A stretch of DNA of 64,000 nt from GMQP-bins7 sp963776565 (GCA_963776565.1 CAVZNF010000002.1:62001-126000), one strand, 5' to 3'; positions 19,522 through 28,032 are shown, counted from the first letter of the stretch. A program made the numbers and translations. Notes: a model not told the origin generated them from the sequence alone.

Positions 19522-20604
19522 ATGGCCCATCGCGTCACCCTCATTCCTGGAGACGGGACCGGGCCGGAGCTCACCGAGGCGACGCGCCGCGTGCTCGAGG
19601 CGACGGGAGTCGACCTCGAGTGGGACGTCCGCCAGGCGGGTGTCGACGTCATGGAGGAGGCCGGAACGCCGCTTCCCGAAGAGACGCTCGCTTCCGTGAA
19701 GGAGAACGGCGTCGCGCTGAAGGGGCCGATCACGACGCCGATCGGCACCGGGTTCCGCTCGGTGAACGTGGCGCTCCGCCACGAGCTCGGGCTCTACGCG
19801 TGCCTACGTCCGTGCAAGTCCTACGCCGGCGTTCGCTCGCGCTACGAGGACGTCGATCTCGTGATCGTTCGCGAGAACACCGAAGACCTGTACGCGGGCA
19901 TCGAGTACGAGGCGGGCACCGACGCGGCCACGACGGTCATCGACACCCTCAACGCCCTCCAGCCGAAGCAGATCGTCGCCGGCTCGGGGATCTCCGTGAA
20001 GTCGATCAGCCCTGCAGCGTCGGAGCGAATCATCCGCTTCGCCTTCGACTACGCGCGGGCGCACGGACGCCGCCAGGTCGCTGGAGTGACGAAGGCGAAC
20101 ATCATGAAATTCACGGACGGCCTCTTCCTCGACGTGTTCCGCCAGGTGGCGGGCGACTATCCGGACATCGAGGCCCGTGAGGTCCTCGTGGACGCGCTGA
20201 CGATGCAGCTCGTCCAGCGTCCCGAGGAGTTCGACGTCCTCGTGCTGCCGAACCTCTACGGTGACATCGTGAGCGACCTGACGGCGGGCCTCGTGGGGGG
20301 GCTCGGCGTCGCGCCCGGCGCGAACATCGGCGAGCACGCCGCGGTGTTCGAGGCGACACACGGCTCTGCCCCGAAGTACAAGGGGCAGAACAAGGTGAAC
20401 CCGACGGCGATGATCCTCTCCGGGAAGCTCATGCTCGACCATCTCGGCGAACACCACGCCGCGGAGCGCCTCGAGGCCGCGGTCGCAGCCGTGATCGCCG
20501 CCGGCGAGCGCGTGACCTACGACCTCAAGCCGACGCGCGACGACCCGAGCGCGGTCGGCACCTCCGAATACGCAGACGCGATCATCGAAAGGCTGGAGAC
20601 CTGA
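19522..20604 (+). CDS. icd: Isocitrate dehydrogenase, NAD-type (isocitrate/isopropylmalate family)
   Basis: A 360-residue beta-decarboxylating dehydrogenase. Motifs include LIPGDGTGPELTEATRRVL, LKGPITTPIGTGFRSVNVALR with the substrate phosphosite region, the RENTEDLYAGIEYEAG segment typical of NAD-type isocitrate dehydrogenases, TKANIMKFTDGLFLDVF and the NAD-binding GSAPKYKGQNKVNPTAMILS. The FRSVNVALR and ENTEDLYAGIE features favour isocitrate over 3-isopropylmalate, as does the mdh gene coupled to it (TGATG overlap). The start was set at ATG 19522 because the open frame upstream is antisense to citrate synthase. Confidence 0.9.
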   Translation: MAHRVTLIPGDGTGPELTEATRRVLEATGVDLEWDVRQAGVDVMEEAGTPLPEETLASVKENGVALKGPITTPIGTGFRSVNVALRHELGLYACLRPCKSYAGVRSRYEDVDLVIVRENTEDLYAGIEYEAGTDAATTVIDTLNALQPKQIVAGSGISVKSISPAASERIIRFAFDYARAHGRRQVAGVTKANIMKFTDGLFLDVFRQVAGDYPDIEAREVLVDALTMQLVQRPEEFDVLVLPNLYGDIVSDLTAGLVGGLGVAPGANIGEHAAVFEATHGSAPKYKGQNKVNPTAMILSGKLMLDHLGEHHAAERLEAAVAAVIAAGERVTYDLKPTRDDPSAVGTSEYADAIIERLET

Positions 20605-21531
20605 TGCGAAAGAAGATCACCGTGGTCGGCGCCGGGAACGTCGGCGCGACCTGCGCCCAGGAGCTGGCGCGGCGCGACTACGCGGACGTCGTCCTCGTCG
20701 ACATCATCCCGAAGTTCCCGCAGGGCAAGGCGCTCGACATCAACCAGGCTGCTGCAGTTCTCGGCTACGAGCCGGCCATGACAGGGACGAACGGCTACGA
20801 GGAGACCGCCGACTCGGACGTCGTCGTCATCACCGCCGGCAGGCCGCGCTCGCCCGGAATGAGCCGCGACGACCTCGTCTCGACGAACGAGGCGATCGTC
20901 TCCGCCGTAACCAAGGAAGCGGTGAAGCATTCACCCGACGCGATCCTCGTCGTCGTCTCCAACCCGCTCGATGCGATGTGCCACGTGGCCAAGGCCGACA
21001 TCGCGCTTCAAGAAGCATCGCGTCGTCGGCATGGCGGGGATCCTCGACACAGCGCGCTTCTCCACCTTCATCGCGCAGGAGCTCGACGTCTCGGTGAAAG
21101 ACGTGACCGCGGTCGTCCTCGGAGGTCACGGGGATCAGATGGTTCCGGTCGTGTCCGCGACGAACGTGGGCGGCGTCCCGCTGCCCGAGCTCATGCCGAA
21201 GGCGCGGATCCGCAAGCTCGTCGAGCGGACGAAGGTCGGCGGTGGCGAGCTCGTCGGGCTCCTCGGCACGTCGGCCTGGTACGCACCAGGCGCCGCGGCG
21301 GCGCAGATGGTCGACTCGATCTGCCTCGACGAGAAACGCATCCTTCCCTGCACGGCCTACCTCGAGGGCGAGTACGGGATCAACGGCCTGTACATGGGCG
21401 TCCCGGTGAAGCTGGGCGTAGGAGGCGTGGAGGAGATCGTCAAGCTGCGCCTCACAGCAGAGGAGAAGAAGATGCTCCGCGCGTCAGCGGCCGCGGTACG
21501 CGAGGTCGTCGGCGTCCTGAAGCGGAAGTAG
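20604..21531 (+). CDS. mdh: Malate dehydrogenase (frameshifted in this sequence)
   Basis: LDH-like NAD-dependent malate dehydrogenase, ~308 residues when repaired. Seen are KKITVVGAGNVGATCAQ, the NAD-specific Asp in VVLVDIIP, the mobile loop TAGRPRSPGMSRDDL with the two substrate arginines, VVSNPLDAM, GMAGILDTARF and the catalytic His in LGGHGDQMVPV. An extra C near 21005 breaks the frame; removing it restores ADIAFKKHRVVGMAGILD. The ATG overlaps the icd stop, so icd and mdh form one unit, and the SDR gene follows two bases later. Confidence 0.94.
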
Positions 21532-21533
21532 CG

Positions 21534-22274
21534 ATGGATCTCGGTCTCAGCGGCCGGACGGCCATCGTCTGCGGCGCATCCTCGGGCATCGGGCTCGGCA
21601 TCGCCGAGTCGCTCGCCGGTGAGGGAGCGAACGTCGTCATGTTCGCGCGGCGCCCGGAGCTCCTCGAGCGGGAGGCGAAGCGAATCGGCGGCCTCTCCGT
21701 GGCAGGCGACGTGACGAGCCGTGACGATCTCGAGCGCCTCGTGACGACGACCGTCGATGCCCATGGCGGCATCGACATCCTCGTGAACAACTCGGGTGGA
21801 CCTCCGCGCAGCACCGCCGCAGAGCTGGACGCGGAGAAGGTCGAAGCCGCCGTCGCGCTGCTGCTGGTCTCGGTCGTGCGCCTGACCGGCCTCTGCCTTC
21901 CGTATCTGGAGCGCAGCCCGGCGGGGCGGATCGTGAACGTGACGTCCTCGACCGTCCGGGAGCCGATCGACAACCTCGCGCTCTCCAACGCGATCCGGCC
22001 GGGCGTCGTCGGCTGGGCGAAGTCGCTCGCGCGCGAGCTCGGGCCGAAAGGGATCACGGTGAACTGCCTCGCGCCCGGGCGCATCGACACGGATCGGATC
22101 CGGGAGGTGTACCCGGACGGGCCGAGCGAGGACGACCTGGCGGCCATACCGCTGCGCCGACTCGGCACCACGCGCGAGGTCGGCGACGTCGTTGCGTTCC
22201 TGTGCTCCGAGCGCGCGTCGTACGTGAGCGGCACCGTGATGCTCGTCGACGGCGCGCTCACGCGGGGCCTCTAG
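21534..22274 (+). CDS. SDR-family protein lacking the catalytic Tyr and Lys
   Basis: A 246-residue short-chain dehydrogenase fold related to 3-oxoacyl-ACP reductases. It has the nucleotide-binding GASSGIGLGIAESLAGEG, the DILVNNSGG motif, a VNVTSSTV strand and the C-terminal SYVSGTVMLVDGAL. At the active site, where classical members read YxxxK, this protein has SNAIRPGV, so the Tyr position is Ser and the Lys position is Arg. A subgroup of SDRs with this SNxxR pattern is common in bacteria and its chemistry is not settled. The ATG lies two bases after the mdh stop, so it is probably co-transcribed with icd-mdh. Confidence 0.85.
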   Translation: MDLGLSGRTAIVCGASSGIGLGIAESLAGEGANVVMFARRPELLEREAKRIGGLSVAGDVTSRDDLERLVTTTVDAHGGIDILVNNSGGPPRSTAAELDAEKVEAAVALLLVSVVRLTGLCLPYLERSPAGRIVNVTSSTVREPIDNLALSNAIRPGVVGWAKSLARELGPKGITVNCLAPGRIDTDRIREVYPDGPSEDDLAAIPLRRLGTTREVGDVVAFLCSERASYVSGTVMLVDGALTRGL

Positions 22275-22277
22275 CAG

Positions 22278-23282
22278 TTGAAGCGACTCTCCGGCGCTGC
22301 GGTCGTCCTCGGCCTGCTCGGTCTGGCCGCTGCGCTCGTGCTCTGGTGGATGCCGGCAGACGACTTCCTCCTCGTCCCGGACCGCGCCAAACCGCTTGCA
22401 GATCGCGTCGAGGTGCAAGGTGGCAAGACGAACGCCAAGGGCGACGTCTACTACGTCGACCTCTTCGTCCGACGGATTCGCCGGCTCGAGCAGTTGCTGC
22501 CGTTCACGCGGCCGGACGGCGCCACCGTAGTTCCCGAGCGGGCGATCGCCCCGGACGGAACCTCGGATGCGGAGCTCGACCGGCAGAACGCGGCCGACAT
22601 GGAGCGCTCGGAGCAGATCGCGTCGGTCGTCGCGCTCCGCGCTCTTGGCTACGAGGTCGTCGCGACGCCTCGTGGCGTTCTCGTGACGAGCGTCTCCGCC
22701 GACGTGCCTGCGGCGAAGGAGCTGAAGCCCGACGACGTGATCGTCGCGGTCGACGGCGTCCCTGTCAGAACGCCCGCGCAGCTTCGACGCGAGATCGGGC
22801 GGCACAAGCCCGGCGACGAACTCCGGCTGACGCTGCATCGAGGCGACAAGGTGAAGGACGTCACCGTCCGCACGATCGCGAGCCCGGTGGACTCGTCGCG
22901 GGCGATCATCGGAATCCTCGTCGACCAGGACGCGAAGATCGAGCTCCCCGTCGACGTGGGCATCGATCTCGGTCGCGTCGGCGGCCCATCCGCAGGGCTG
23001 CCGTTCGCGCTCGAGATCGCCCGTCAGCTCGGGAAGGACGTCACCCATGGCTGCCGGATCGCCGCGACGGGCGAGCTCGCGCTCGACGGCAGCGTCCTGC
23101 CGATTGGCGGCATCAAGCAGAAGACGATCGGAGCACGCCGGGCCGGTGTGGATTTCTTCCTGGTGCCGGCCGGGGAGAACGCCGAGGGAGCGCTCGACAA
23201 TGCCGACGGGCTGGACATCATCCCTGTTGACAGTTTTCAACAGGCGTTGCGGAGCTTGGCAACGAAGGAAATAAAGTGCTGA
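22278..23282 (+). CDS. Membrane-anchored PDZ and Lon-type (S16) protease
   Basis: A 334-residue protein of the YlbL type. An N-terminal signal anchor (VVLGLLGLAAALVLWW) is followed by a PDZ domain (PAAKELKPDDVIVAVDGVPV) at about residues 140-210 and a Lon proteolytic domain at 215-334. The serine-lysine dyad is in GGPSAGLPFALEI and IGGIKQKTIGARRAG. There is no AAA ATPase domain, so it would be an ATP-independent, probably extracytoplasmic-facing protease. Its start is TTG at 22278, three bases after the SDR stop; no better start gives the membrane anchor. The substrate is unknown; YlbL relatives have been linked to envelope and DNA-damage-checkpoint proteolysis. Confidence 0.88.
   Translation: MKRLSGAAVVLGLLGLAAALVLWWMPADDFLLVPDRAKPLADRVEVQGGKTNAKGDVYYVDLFVRRIRRLEQLLPFTRPDGATVVPERAIAPDGTSDAELDRQNAADMERSEQIASVVALRALGYEVVATPRGVLVTSVSADVPAAKELKPDDVIVAVDGVPVRTPAQLRREIGRHKPGDELRLTLHRGDKVKDVTVRTIASPVDSSRAIIGILVDQDAKIELPVDVGIDLGRVGGPSAGLPFALEIARQLGKDVTHGCRIAATGELALDGSVLPIGGIKQKTIGARRAGVDFFLVPAGENAEGALDNADGLDIIPVDSFQQALRSLATKEIKC
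23223..23244. repeat. 8-bp inverted repeat with 6-bp spacer
   Basis: CCTGTTGA at 23223-23230 and TCAACAGG at 23237-23244 are exact reverse complements around CAGTTT, inside the last codons of the PDZ-Lon gene. Sixty-odd bases downstream, CAACAGGCG recurs (23239-23247 and about 23310-23318), each copy followed shortly by TTGCGG. The 6-bp spacer is the same as in a XerCD dif core, but one such repeat is expected by chance in a window this size. Recorded as a sequence fact only. Confidence 0.4.
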
Positions 23283-23411
23283 TTTTGCAGGTACTTCGTC
23301 CTCCGCTGACAACAGGCGCAATTTGCGGCCTATTCGTTCGGAAGGGGGTTGTCGCCCTTCGGTCACACCGACAGAATGCTGGCTGGTCGTTGAGGGGCGG
23401 CCAGCGACCAC
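23283..23411. other. Intergenic region with lower G+C and a small hairpin
   Basis: This gap between the PDZ-Lon gene and a small cysteine-rich gene has visibly lower G+C than its surroundings. It contains a 6-bp stem (GAAGGG 23341-23346, CCCTTC 23355-23360) that could be a weak terminator or leader structure. No start codon with a convincing ribosome site or further gene was found in it. Confidence 0.4.
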
Positions 23412-23603
23412 ATGGCGGCAAAGAAGCGCACACCTGTCACCTGCGACGACTGCTATTTCCGGCAGGAGGGTCTCTGTGCGCTCCCAGGGAATGTGCCGTG
23501 CCCCACGTTTCGAGCCATGAAGGCCGGCTCGCTCGCACCACCACAGCAGCCGCGCCTGGTGCCCCGCGTGCTCGGGCCTGCTCCGGTCGGACAGGCTGCC
23601 TAG
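23412..23603 (+). CDS. Small four-cysteine (zinc-finger-like) protein
   Basis: A 63-residue protein starting MAAKKRTPVTCDDCYF. Four cysteines are spaced C11-x2-C14-x7-C22-x7-C30 in the first half, a plausible zinc or iron-sulfur knuckle, and the second half is a Pro/Val-rich tail. The pattern (CDDCYF, GLCAL, PCPTFR) suggests a conserved small protein rather than a random frame. The family was not recognised. It lies 9 bp before the LapA-like gene on the same strand and the two may form a unit. No strong ribosome site is visible before the ATG. Confidence 0.55.
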   Translation: MAAKKRTPVTCDDCYFRQEGLCALPGNVPCPTFRAMKAGSLAPPQQPRLVPRVLGPAPVGQAA

Positions 23604-23612
23604 ACTGCCCGC

Positions 23613-23870
23613 GTGAGCAGCCCGGGACCGCCGAACACACCCGAGCAGGACACGCCCTGGAAGCTGATCGTCTTCGGCGCCATCGCCGTCTACGCGATCC
23701 TCATCGTTCTCTTCAATCGCAAGCAGGTGGAGGTCAGCTTCGTCTTCTTCTCGGCGAGGATCTCGCTGCTGGTCCTCATCCTCCTGTGCGTCGGGATCGG
23801 CTTCGCAGCCGGCTACCTGTTCGAGCAGCTTCGCGATCGCCGGAAGCAGCGAACGTCAGCGTCAGCCTAG
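23613..23870 (+). CDS. LapA-domain (DUF1049) small membrane protein
   Basis: An 85-residue integral membrane protein. A soluble, Pro-rich start is followed by two transmembrane helices, LIVFGAIAVYAILIVLF and ISLLVLILLCVGIGFAAGYL, separated by NRKQVEVSFVFFSAR. A basic tail FEQLRDRRKQR follows. This two-helix layout with the NxxxVxFxF motif between helices is the lipopolysaccharide-assembly-A-type domain, which in Gram-positives is a small envelope protein of unclear role. GTG at 23613 is the start. Its last nine bases overlap the end of the convergent aminotransferase gene. Confidence 0.8.
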   Translation: MSSPGPPNTPEQDTPWKLIVFGAIAVYAILIVLFNRKQVEVSFVFFSARISLLVLILLCVGIGFAAGYLFEQLRDRRKQRTSASA

Positions 23871-24956
23871 GAGCCGCATCAGGCGCTGCACGCCCTCGGT
23901 GATGCGCTCCGGAGTCTCGTAGCTGTACGCCAAGCGAGCGCTCGTCGCGCCGTTCGGTGACCCAGCGGGGAAGAAGCTCCTGCCCGCGACGAAGGTCACG
24001 CCCTCCCTCTCCGCATCCGCCGCGAGACTCGTCGTGTCGGCGGCGTCGAGGTCGAGCCAGACGAAATAGCCGCCTTGCGGATGGCTCCACGACGAGCCGG
24101 AGGGCGCATGCGCGGCCAACGCGGCGAGCATCGCGTCGCGGCGCGACTGCAGCTCACCGCAAACGCGCTCGAGATTCGGCTGGAAGTGACCGCGTGCGAC
24201 GAACTCGGCCACGACGGCCTGCGGGAGGAACGGCGGGGCGATGTACGTCGAGACCGCGCGCTCCTCGAAGGACGCAGCGTCGGTAGCCGGGAGCACGAAG
24301 TAGCCGGTTCGCACGCCCGGAGCGACCGTCTTCGAGAAGGACGAGGTGTAGGTGACCAGCTCCCCACCTTCGAGCTCGAGGAGGCTCGCCGGGGACGTTC
24401 CTTCGAAGCGCACGAGGCCGTACGGGTCATCCTCGAGGACTGCCAGCCCGTGCTCGCGGACGATCTCGATCAGGCGCGCGCGCCGCTCAGCCGAGAGCGT
24501 CCGCCCGCTCGGGTTCTGGAACGTCGGGATCGTGTAGAGGAAGGACGGTGGATCGTCACGGCCGCGCAGCTCGGCTTCGAGAGCTTCTGGATCGAGACCC
24601 TCGTCGTCCATCTCGAGGGCGACGATCTCGGCTCCTTCGCGAGCGAGGATCTTGAGCGGGCGGTCGTAGCTCGGCGCCTCGACGAGGACTCGCCCCGGCC
24701 TGCGCGCGAGCTGCTCAGCGGCATAGAACACGAACCCCTGGAGGCCGCCGACCGTGAGGACGACGCGTCCCGGCTCGACGTCGTGGCGTGCAGCGACCCA
24801 CTGGCGAAGCGGCTCATAGCCGCCTCCCGGCCCGTACGAGAACACACGGGCGCCATCTCGCTGCGCGACCGCGTACGCACATTCGGCGAGCTCCGCGGCG
24901 GGGATCAGCTCGGGCGCCGGAGCGCCACGGGCGAAGGAAATCGGCGCGTCGGGCAC
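23862..24956 (-). CDS. PLP-dependent aminotransferase, class I/II (2-aminoadipate/aromatic type)
   Basis: A 364-residue fold-type I aminotransferase like the C-terminal part of MocR proteins and LysN-type enzymes, without an HTH domain. Motifs: SYGPGGGYEPLRQWVAAR, the cofactor Tyr region VEAPSYDRPL, IPTFQNPSGRTLS, EDDPYGLVRF with the pyridine-N Asp, and the PLP lysine in SSFSKTVAPGVRTGYFV. The WVAARHD and FQNPSG features match the 2-aminoadipate/aromatic transaminase group. The natural amino acid cannot be fixed. A cupin gene lies 10 bp upstream on the same strand. Confidence 0.88.
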   Translation of the reverse strand: MPDAPISFARGAPAPELIPAAELAECAYAVAQRDGARVFSYGPGGGYEPLRQWVAARHDVEPGRVVLTVGGLQGFVFYAAEQLARRPGRVLVEAPSYDRPLKILAREGAEIVALEMDDEGLDPEALEAELRGRDDPPSFLYTIPTFQNPSGRTLSAERRARLIEIVREHGLAVLEDDPYGLVRFEGTSPASLLELEGGELVTYTSSFSKTVAPGVRTGYFVLPATDAASFEERAVSTYIAPPFLPQAVVAEFVARGHFQPNLERVCGELQSRRDAMLAALAAHAPSGSSWSHPQGGYFVWLDLDAADTTSLAADAEREGVTFVAGRSFFPAGSPNGATSARLAYSYETPERITEGVQRLMRLLG

Positions 24957-24966
24957 GCGTTCGAGC

Positions 24967-25311
24967 CTACGCGAAGTAGGTGTCGTCGTCGGAGTACGGC
25001 GGAACGCAGCAGCAGAGCAGCGTGACGCCGTCGTCTCCGGCCGTCAGCTGGTGCCAGCTGCCCGGCGGGATCAGGATCGCGTCGCCCGCGCCGACGGACC
25101 GGGTCTCGCCGTCGATCTCGAGCTCGCCTCCTCCCTCGAGGATGAGGTAGATCTCCTCGCTTCTCGCGTGGTAGTGGCGTTGCGTCGACCGAGCGGCGGG
25201 CAGCGACGCTTCGGCCAGGCTCTGCATCGTCGTGTGCAGGTACTCACGGATCGTGGATCCGTCCTTCGTCGTGAACGGCGTAGCGTCAAGGTCACGGTTG
25301 CGCAGCTCCAT
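24967..25311 (-). CDS. Small cupin-domain protein
   Basis: A 114-residue single-domain cupin. Conserved motif 1 is RHYHARSEEIYLILEGGGEL, with His-His-Glu metal ligands, and motif 2 is AGDAILIPPGSWHQL with the later His. Such small cupins bind a divalent metal and act as isomerases, dioxygenases or sugar/ligand binders. A CCC run near the C-terminus (LLCCCVPPYSDDDTY) is unusual for the family but lies outside the metal site. It is immediately upstream of the aminotransferase and probably co-transcribed, so a role in the same amino-acid pathway is possible but unproven. Confidence 0.85.
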   Translation of the reverse strand: MELRNRDLDATPFTTKDGSTIREYLHTTMQSLAEASLPAARSTQRHYHARSEEIYLILEGGGELEIDGETRSVGAGDAILIPPGSWHQLTAGDDGVTLLCCCVPPYSDDDTYFA

Positions 25312-25352
25312 CTCGGCGACTGTAGTCGTCTGGCTCTACGCCCGACCGCCGC

Positions 25353-26225
25353 CTATGCGCGAGCGATCTCGGCCACGATCTGCGCAGCCTCGGTCGGCGT
25401 CGTGCCGACACGCACGCCGCGAGCCTCGAGGGCTTCCTTCTTCGCCTGCGCCGTCCCGGCGGAGCCCGAGATGATGGCTCCGGCGTGCCCCATCGTCTTG
25501 CCGGGAGGCGCGGTGAAGCCCGCGATGTAGCCGACCACCGGCTTCGACATCTCGGCCTCGATGAAGGCAGCCGCCTTCTCCTCCTCGTCGCCCCCGATCT
25601 CGCCGACGAACACGACCTGCTCGGTCTGCTCGTCCGCCTCGAAGAGAGCGAGGACGTCGATGAACGACGACCCGACGATCGGGTCGCCACCGATCCCGAC
25701 GATGGTCGAGCAGCCGAGCCCGAGCTGCGTGAGCTCGTGGCCGATCTGGTACGTCAGCGTTCCGGAGCGAGATACGAGACCGATCGAGCCCTCGCGAAAG
25801 ATCTCCGCCGGGATGATCCCGACGTTGGCCTTCCCGGGCGACAGCGCGCCAGGGCAGTTCGGCCCGATGATGCGCACGTCGCGGCCCTGGATGAATGCGT
25901 GCAGGTGCAGCATCTCGTGCGCGGGCACGCCCTCCGTGATGCAGATGACGGTTCGGATGCCCGCCCCGACCGCCTCGTACATCGCATCCGCCGCGAACGG
26001 CGCCGGGACGAAGACCATCGCGGTGTTCGCGCCCACCTCGTCGACCGCGGCCGCGACGGAGTCGAACACCGGAATGCCGTCGACGTCCTGGCCACCCTTA
26101 CCGGGAGTCACGCCGGCCACGACGTTCGTCCCGTGCGAGCGGTTGCGCAGACCGTGGAAGCGCCCCTCGGAGCCGGTGAGCCCCTGCACGACGAGGCGCG
26201 TGTCGGTATCGACGAGAATCGCCAT
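25353..26225 (-). CDS. sucD: Succinyl-CoA synthetase alpha subunit
   Basis: Couples succinyl-CoA cleavage to ATP or GTP formation. It is 290 residues, the standard length. Visible are the CoA-binding QGLTGSEGRFHGLRNRSHGT, VPAPFAADAMYEA, the nucleotide-binding RSGTLTYQIGHELTQLG, GIGGDPIVGSSFIDVL and the phosphohistidine in GHAGAIISGSAGTAQAK. Its ATG overlaps the sucC stop (TGATG), giving the usual sucC-sucD order on the minus strand. Confidence 0.97.
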   Translation of the reverse strand: MAILVDTDTRLVVQGLTGSEGRFHGLRNRSHGTNVVAGVTPGKGGQDVDGIPVFDSVAAAVDEVGANTAMVFVPAPFAADAMYEAVGAGIRTVICITEGVPAHEMLHLHAFIQGRDVRIIGPNCPGALSPGKANVGIIPAEIFREGSIGLVSRSGTLTYQIGHELTQLGLGCSTIVGIGGDPIVGSSFIDVLALFEADEQTEQVVFVGEIGGDEEEKAAAFIEAEMSKPVVGYIAGFTAPPGKTMGHAGAIISGSAGTAQAKKEALEARGVRVGTTPTEAAQIVAEIARA

Positions 26226-27367
26226 CAGGCCGCGAGCTCCACCGCACGCCGCGCGCCGTCGAGCATCGTCGCTTCCGTGGACAGGTTGGGAAGCGCCGCA
26301 TCGGCGAGGATGCGCCGGCCCTCCTCGGCGTTCGTCCCGTCGAGGCGCACCACGATGGGCAGCTCGAGCCCCATCTCGCCGACGGCCTGCAGGATGCCTC
26401 GGGCGACCTCGTCGCAGCGGGTGATCCCGCCGAAGATGTTGAAGAAGATCGCACGTACCTGCTCGTCCCGCGTGATCACCTCGAGCGCGTCGACCACGCC
26501 CTGCGCGTCCCCACCGCCTCCGAGGTCGCAGAAGTTCGCGGGCCGTCCCCCGGCGAACGTCACGACGTCGACCGTCGACATGGTCAGGCCGGCACCGTTT
26601 CCGAGGACGCCGACCTCGCCGTCGAGCTTCACGTACGTGACGCCCTTCTCGCGCGCGAGCGCTTCGAGCGGATCCGCGGCCGCGACGTCGCGCAGCTCCG
26701 CGATGTCCGGGTGACGGAAGAGCGAGTTGTCGTCGACGGTGAACTTCGAGTCGAGCGCCCGCACCTCACCATCGGGAGTGACGATCAGCGGGTTGATCTC
26801 GCAGAGCATCGCCTCCGTCGCGACGAAAGCCTCGTAGAGCTTCGTCACGATCGCAGCGATCTGCTTCTGCTCGCCCGGATCCTCGACGCCGCCGTCGTAG
26901 ACGAGTCGGCGCGCGTGCCAGGGATGACACCCCTCGAGCGGATCGACGTGAAGCCGAACGAGCGCATCCGGGCTCGTCGCGGCGACCTCCTCGATGTCCA
27001 TGCCGCCCTGCGTCGTGAACATGAACAGCGGTTTCTTGGCGCTTCGGTCGAACGTGAGCGAGAGGTAGTACTCGCGGGCGATATCGGAGGCACGCTCGAT
27101 CCAGAGCTTCGTCACGACGTGACCGCGGATGTCCATCCCAAGGATCTCACGCGCAAGTGCCTCGGCCTCGTCAGCGCTCGCCGCGAGCTTGATGCCGCCG
27201 GCTTTCCCGCGCCCGCCCGTCAGCACCTGCGCCTTGACGACGACGGGGAAGCCGAGCTCCTCCGCTGCAGCCCGCGCCCCAGCCGGGTCGGTCGCGAGAC
27301 GCCCGTCCGACACCGGGATCCCGTGCTGCCGGAAGAGCTCTTTCCCCTGATACTCGTGCAGGTCCAA
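26225..27367 (-). CDS. sucC: Succinyl-CoA synthetase beta subunit
   Basis: A 380-residue ATP-grasp subunit that carries the nucleotide and succinate sites. Motifs: LDLHEYQGKELFRQHGIPV, VVKAQVLTGGRGKAGGIK, EINPLIVTPDGEVRALDSK and NIFGGITRCDEVARG. Translation most likely begins at TTG 27365-27367, which encodes the M of the family N-terminus (M-DLHEYQGKELF); upstream codons are not family-like. It is coupled to sucD and divergent from the membrane-anchored hypothetical gene at 27436, with 68 bp between them for promoters. Confidence 0.96.
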   Translation of the reverse strand: MDLHEYQGKELFRQHGIPVSDGRLATDPAGARAAAEELGFPVVVKAQVLTGGRGKAGGIKLAASADEAEALAREILGMDIRGHVVTKLWIERASDIAREYYLSLTFDRSAKKPLFMFTTQGGMDIEEVAATSPDALVRLHVDPLEGCHPWHARRLVYDGGVEDPGEQKQIAAIVTKLYEAFVATEAMLCEINPLIVTPDGEVRALDSKFTVDDNSLFRHPDIAELRDVAAADPLEALAREKGVTYVKLDGEVGVLGNGAGLTMSTVDVVTFAGGRPANFCDLGGGGDAQGVVDALEVITRDEQVRAIFFNIFGGITRCDEVARGILQAVGEMGLELPIVVRLDGTNAEEGRRILADAALPNLSTEATMLDGARRAVELAA

Positions 27368-27435
27368 AGCGCGCGCGAGTCTACCGCCTCGACCTCCGCG
27401 GGTCGGTGCGGCGGGTGTGCGAGCATCCCCGCGGC

Positions 27436-28023
27436 GTGAACCGGTCAACGATCATCGTCCTCATGGTGCTCGGAGCCACGTTCGCGGGTTTCGTGCTGGC
27501 GTCGAACGCGCAACGCCTGCGCGGAGATGACGCAGACGTGACGCCGAGCGTCGCAGCCGCGCCGCAGTCCGCGACGCTCGACTGGAAGGAGTCGTACGGA
27601 GTCCCTGGAGAAGAGGTCGTCTTCACGGTGGACTCGCTGGAGGTCACGGAGTCCGGCTGGCGCGCGCATGTCGGTATCGAGAACCGAACGGAGGTCGGCT
27701 GGGAGCTCGCACCGGGAGCGACCGCCGCGGGCTCGTTCGGCCTGCAGCTGTTCGAGACGGGCGACAAGGACGAGCTCGACCAACGCAATCAGCGAGGGAC
27801 GCTCCCCGCGGTTCGGGCGGCGACGGGCTACGAGCCCGAGCTGCCCCGCATCCTCGAGCCCAAGGCCTCGTGGGACGGCACGATCTCCGCGCACGGTCCG
27901 CTCGTCGCCGGGAGTTGGGCGCGCGTCGCCTTCGGCACGCTGATCGCCGTCGGCAAGCCACCGGAGGGGCTCGAGGAGATGTTCGTCTGGATCACCGACA
28001 ACGCCTACCGACTGCGCGCATGA
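27436..28023 (+). CDS. Membrane-anchored protein of unknown function
   Basis: A 195-residue protein from GTG 27436. A single N-terminal hydrophobic helix (IIVLMVLGATFAGFVLA) with a basic start anchors it. The rest is a beta-rich extracytoplasmic domain with alternating strands such as EEVVFTVDSLEVTESGWRA and VGIENRTEVGWEL, ending WITDNAYRLRA; the pattern resembles the immunoglobulin-like DUF4352 folds but I cannot name a family. It is divergent from sucC and convergent, with a 9-bp gap, on the sucrase/ferredoxin-like gene. Confidence 0.7.
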   Translation: MNRSTIIVLMVLGATFAGFVLASNAQRLRGDDADVTPSVAAAPQSATLDWKESYGVPGEEVVFTVDSLEVTESGWRAHVGIENRTEVGWELAPGATAAGSFGLQLFETGDKDELDQRNQRGTLPAVRAATGYEPELPRILEPKASWDGTISAHGPLVAGSWARVAFGTLIAVGKPPEGLEEMFVWITDNAYRLRA

Positions 28024-28032
28024 CGCCCGCGA

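Noticed and set aside
19522..20604. 3-isopropylmalate dehydrogenase instead of isocitrate dehydrogenase
   Set aside because: ENTEDLYAGIE and the coupling to mdh favour isocitrate; no leuCD nearby.
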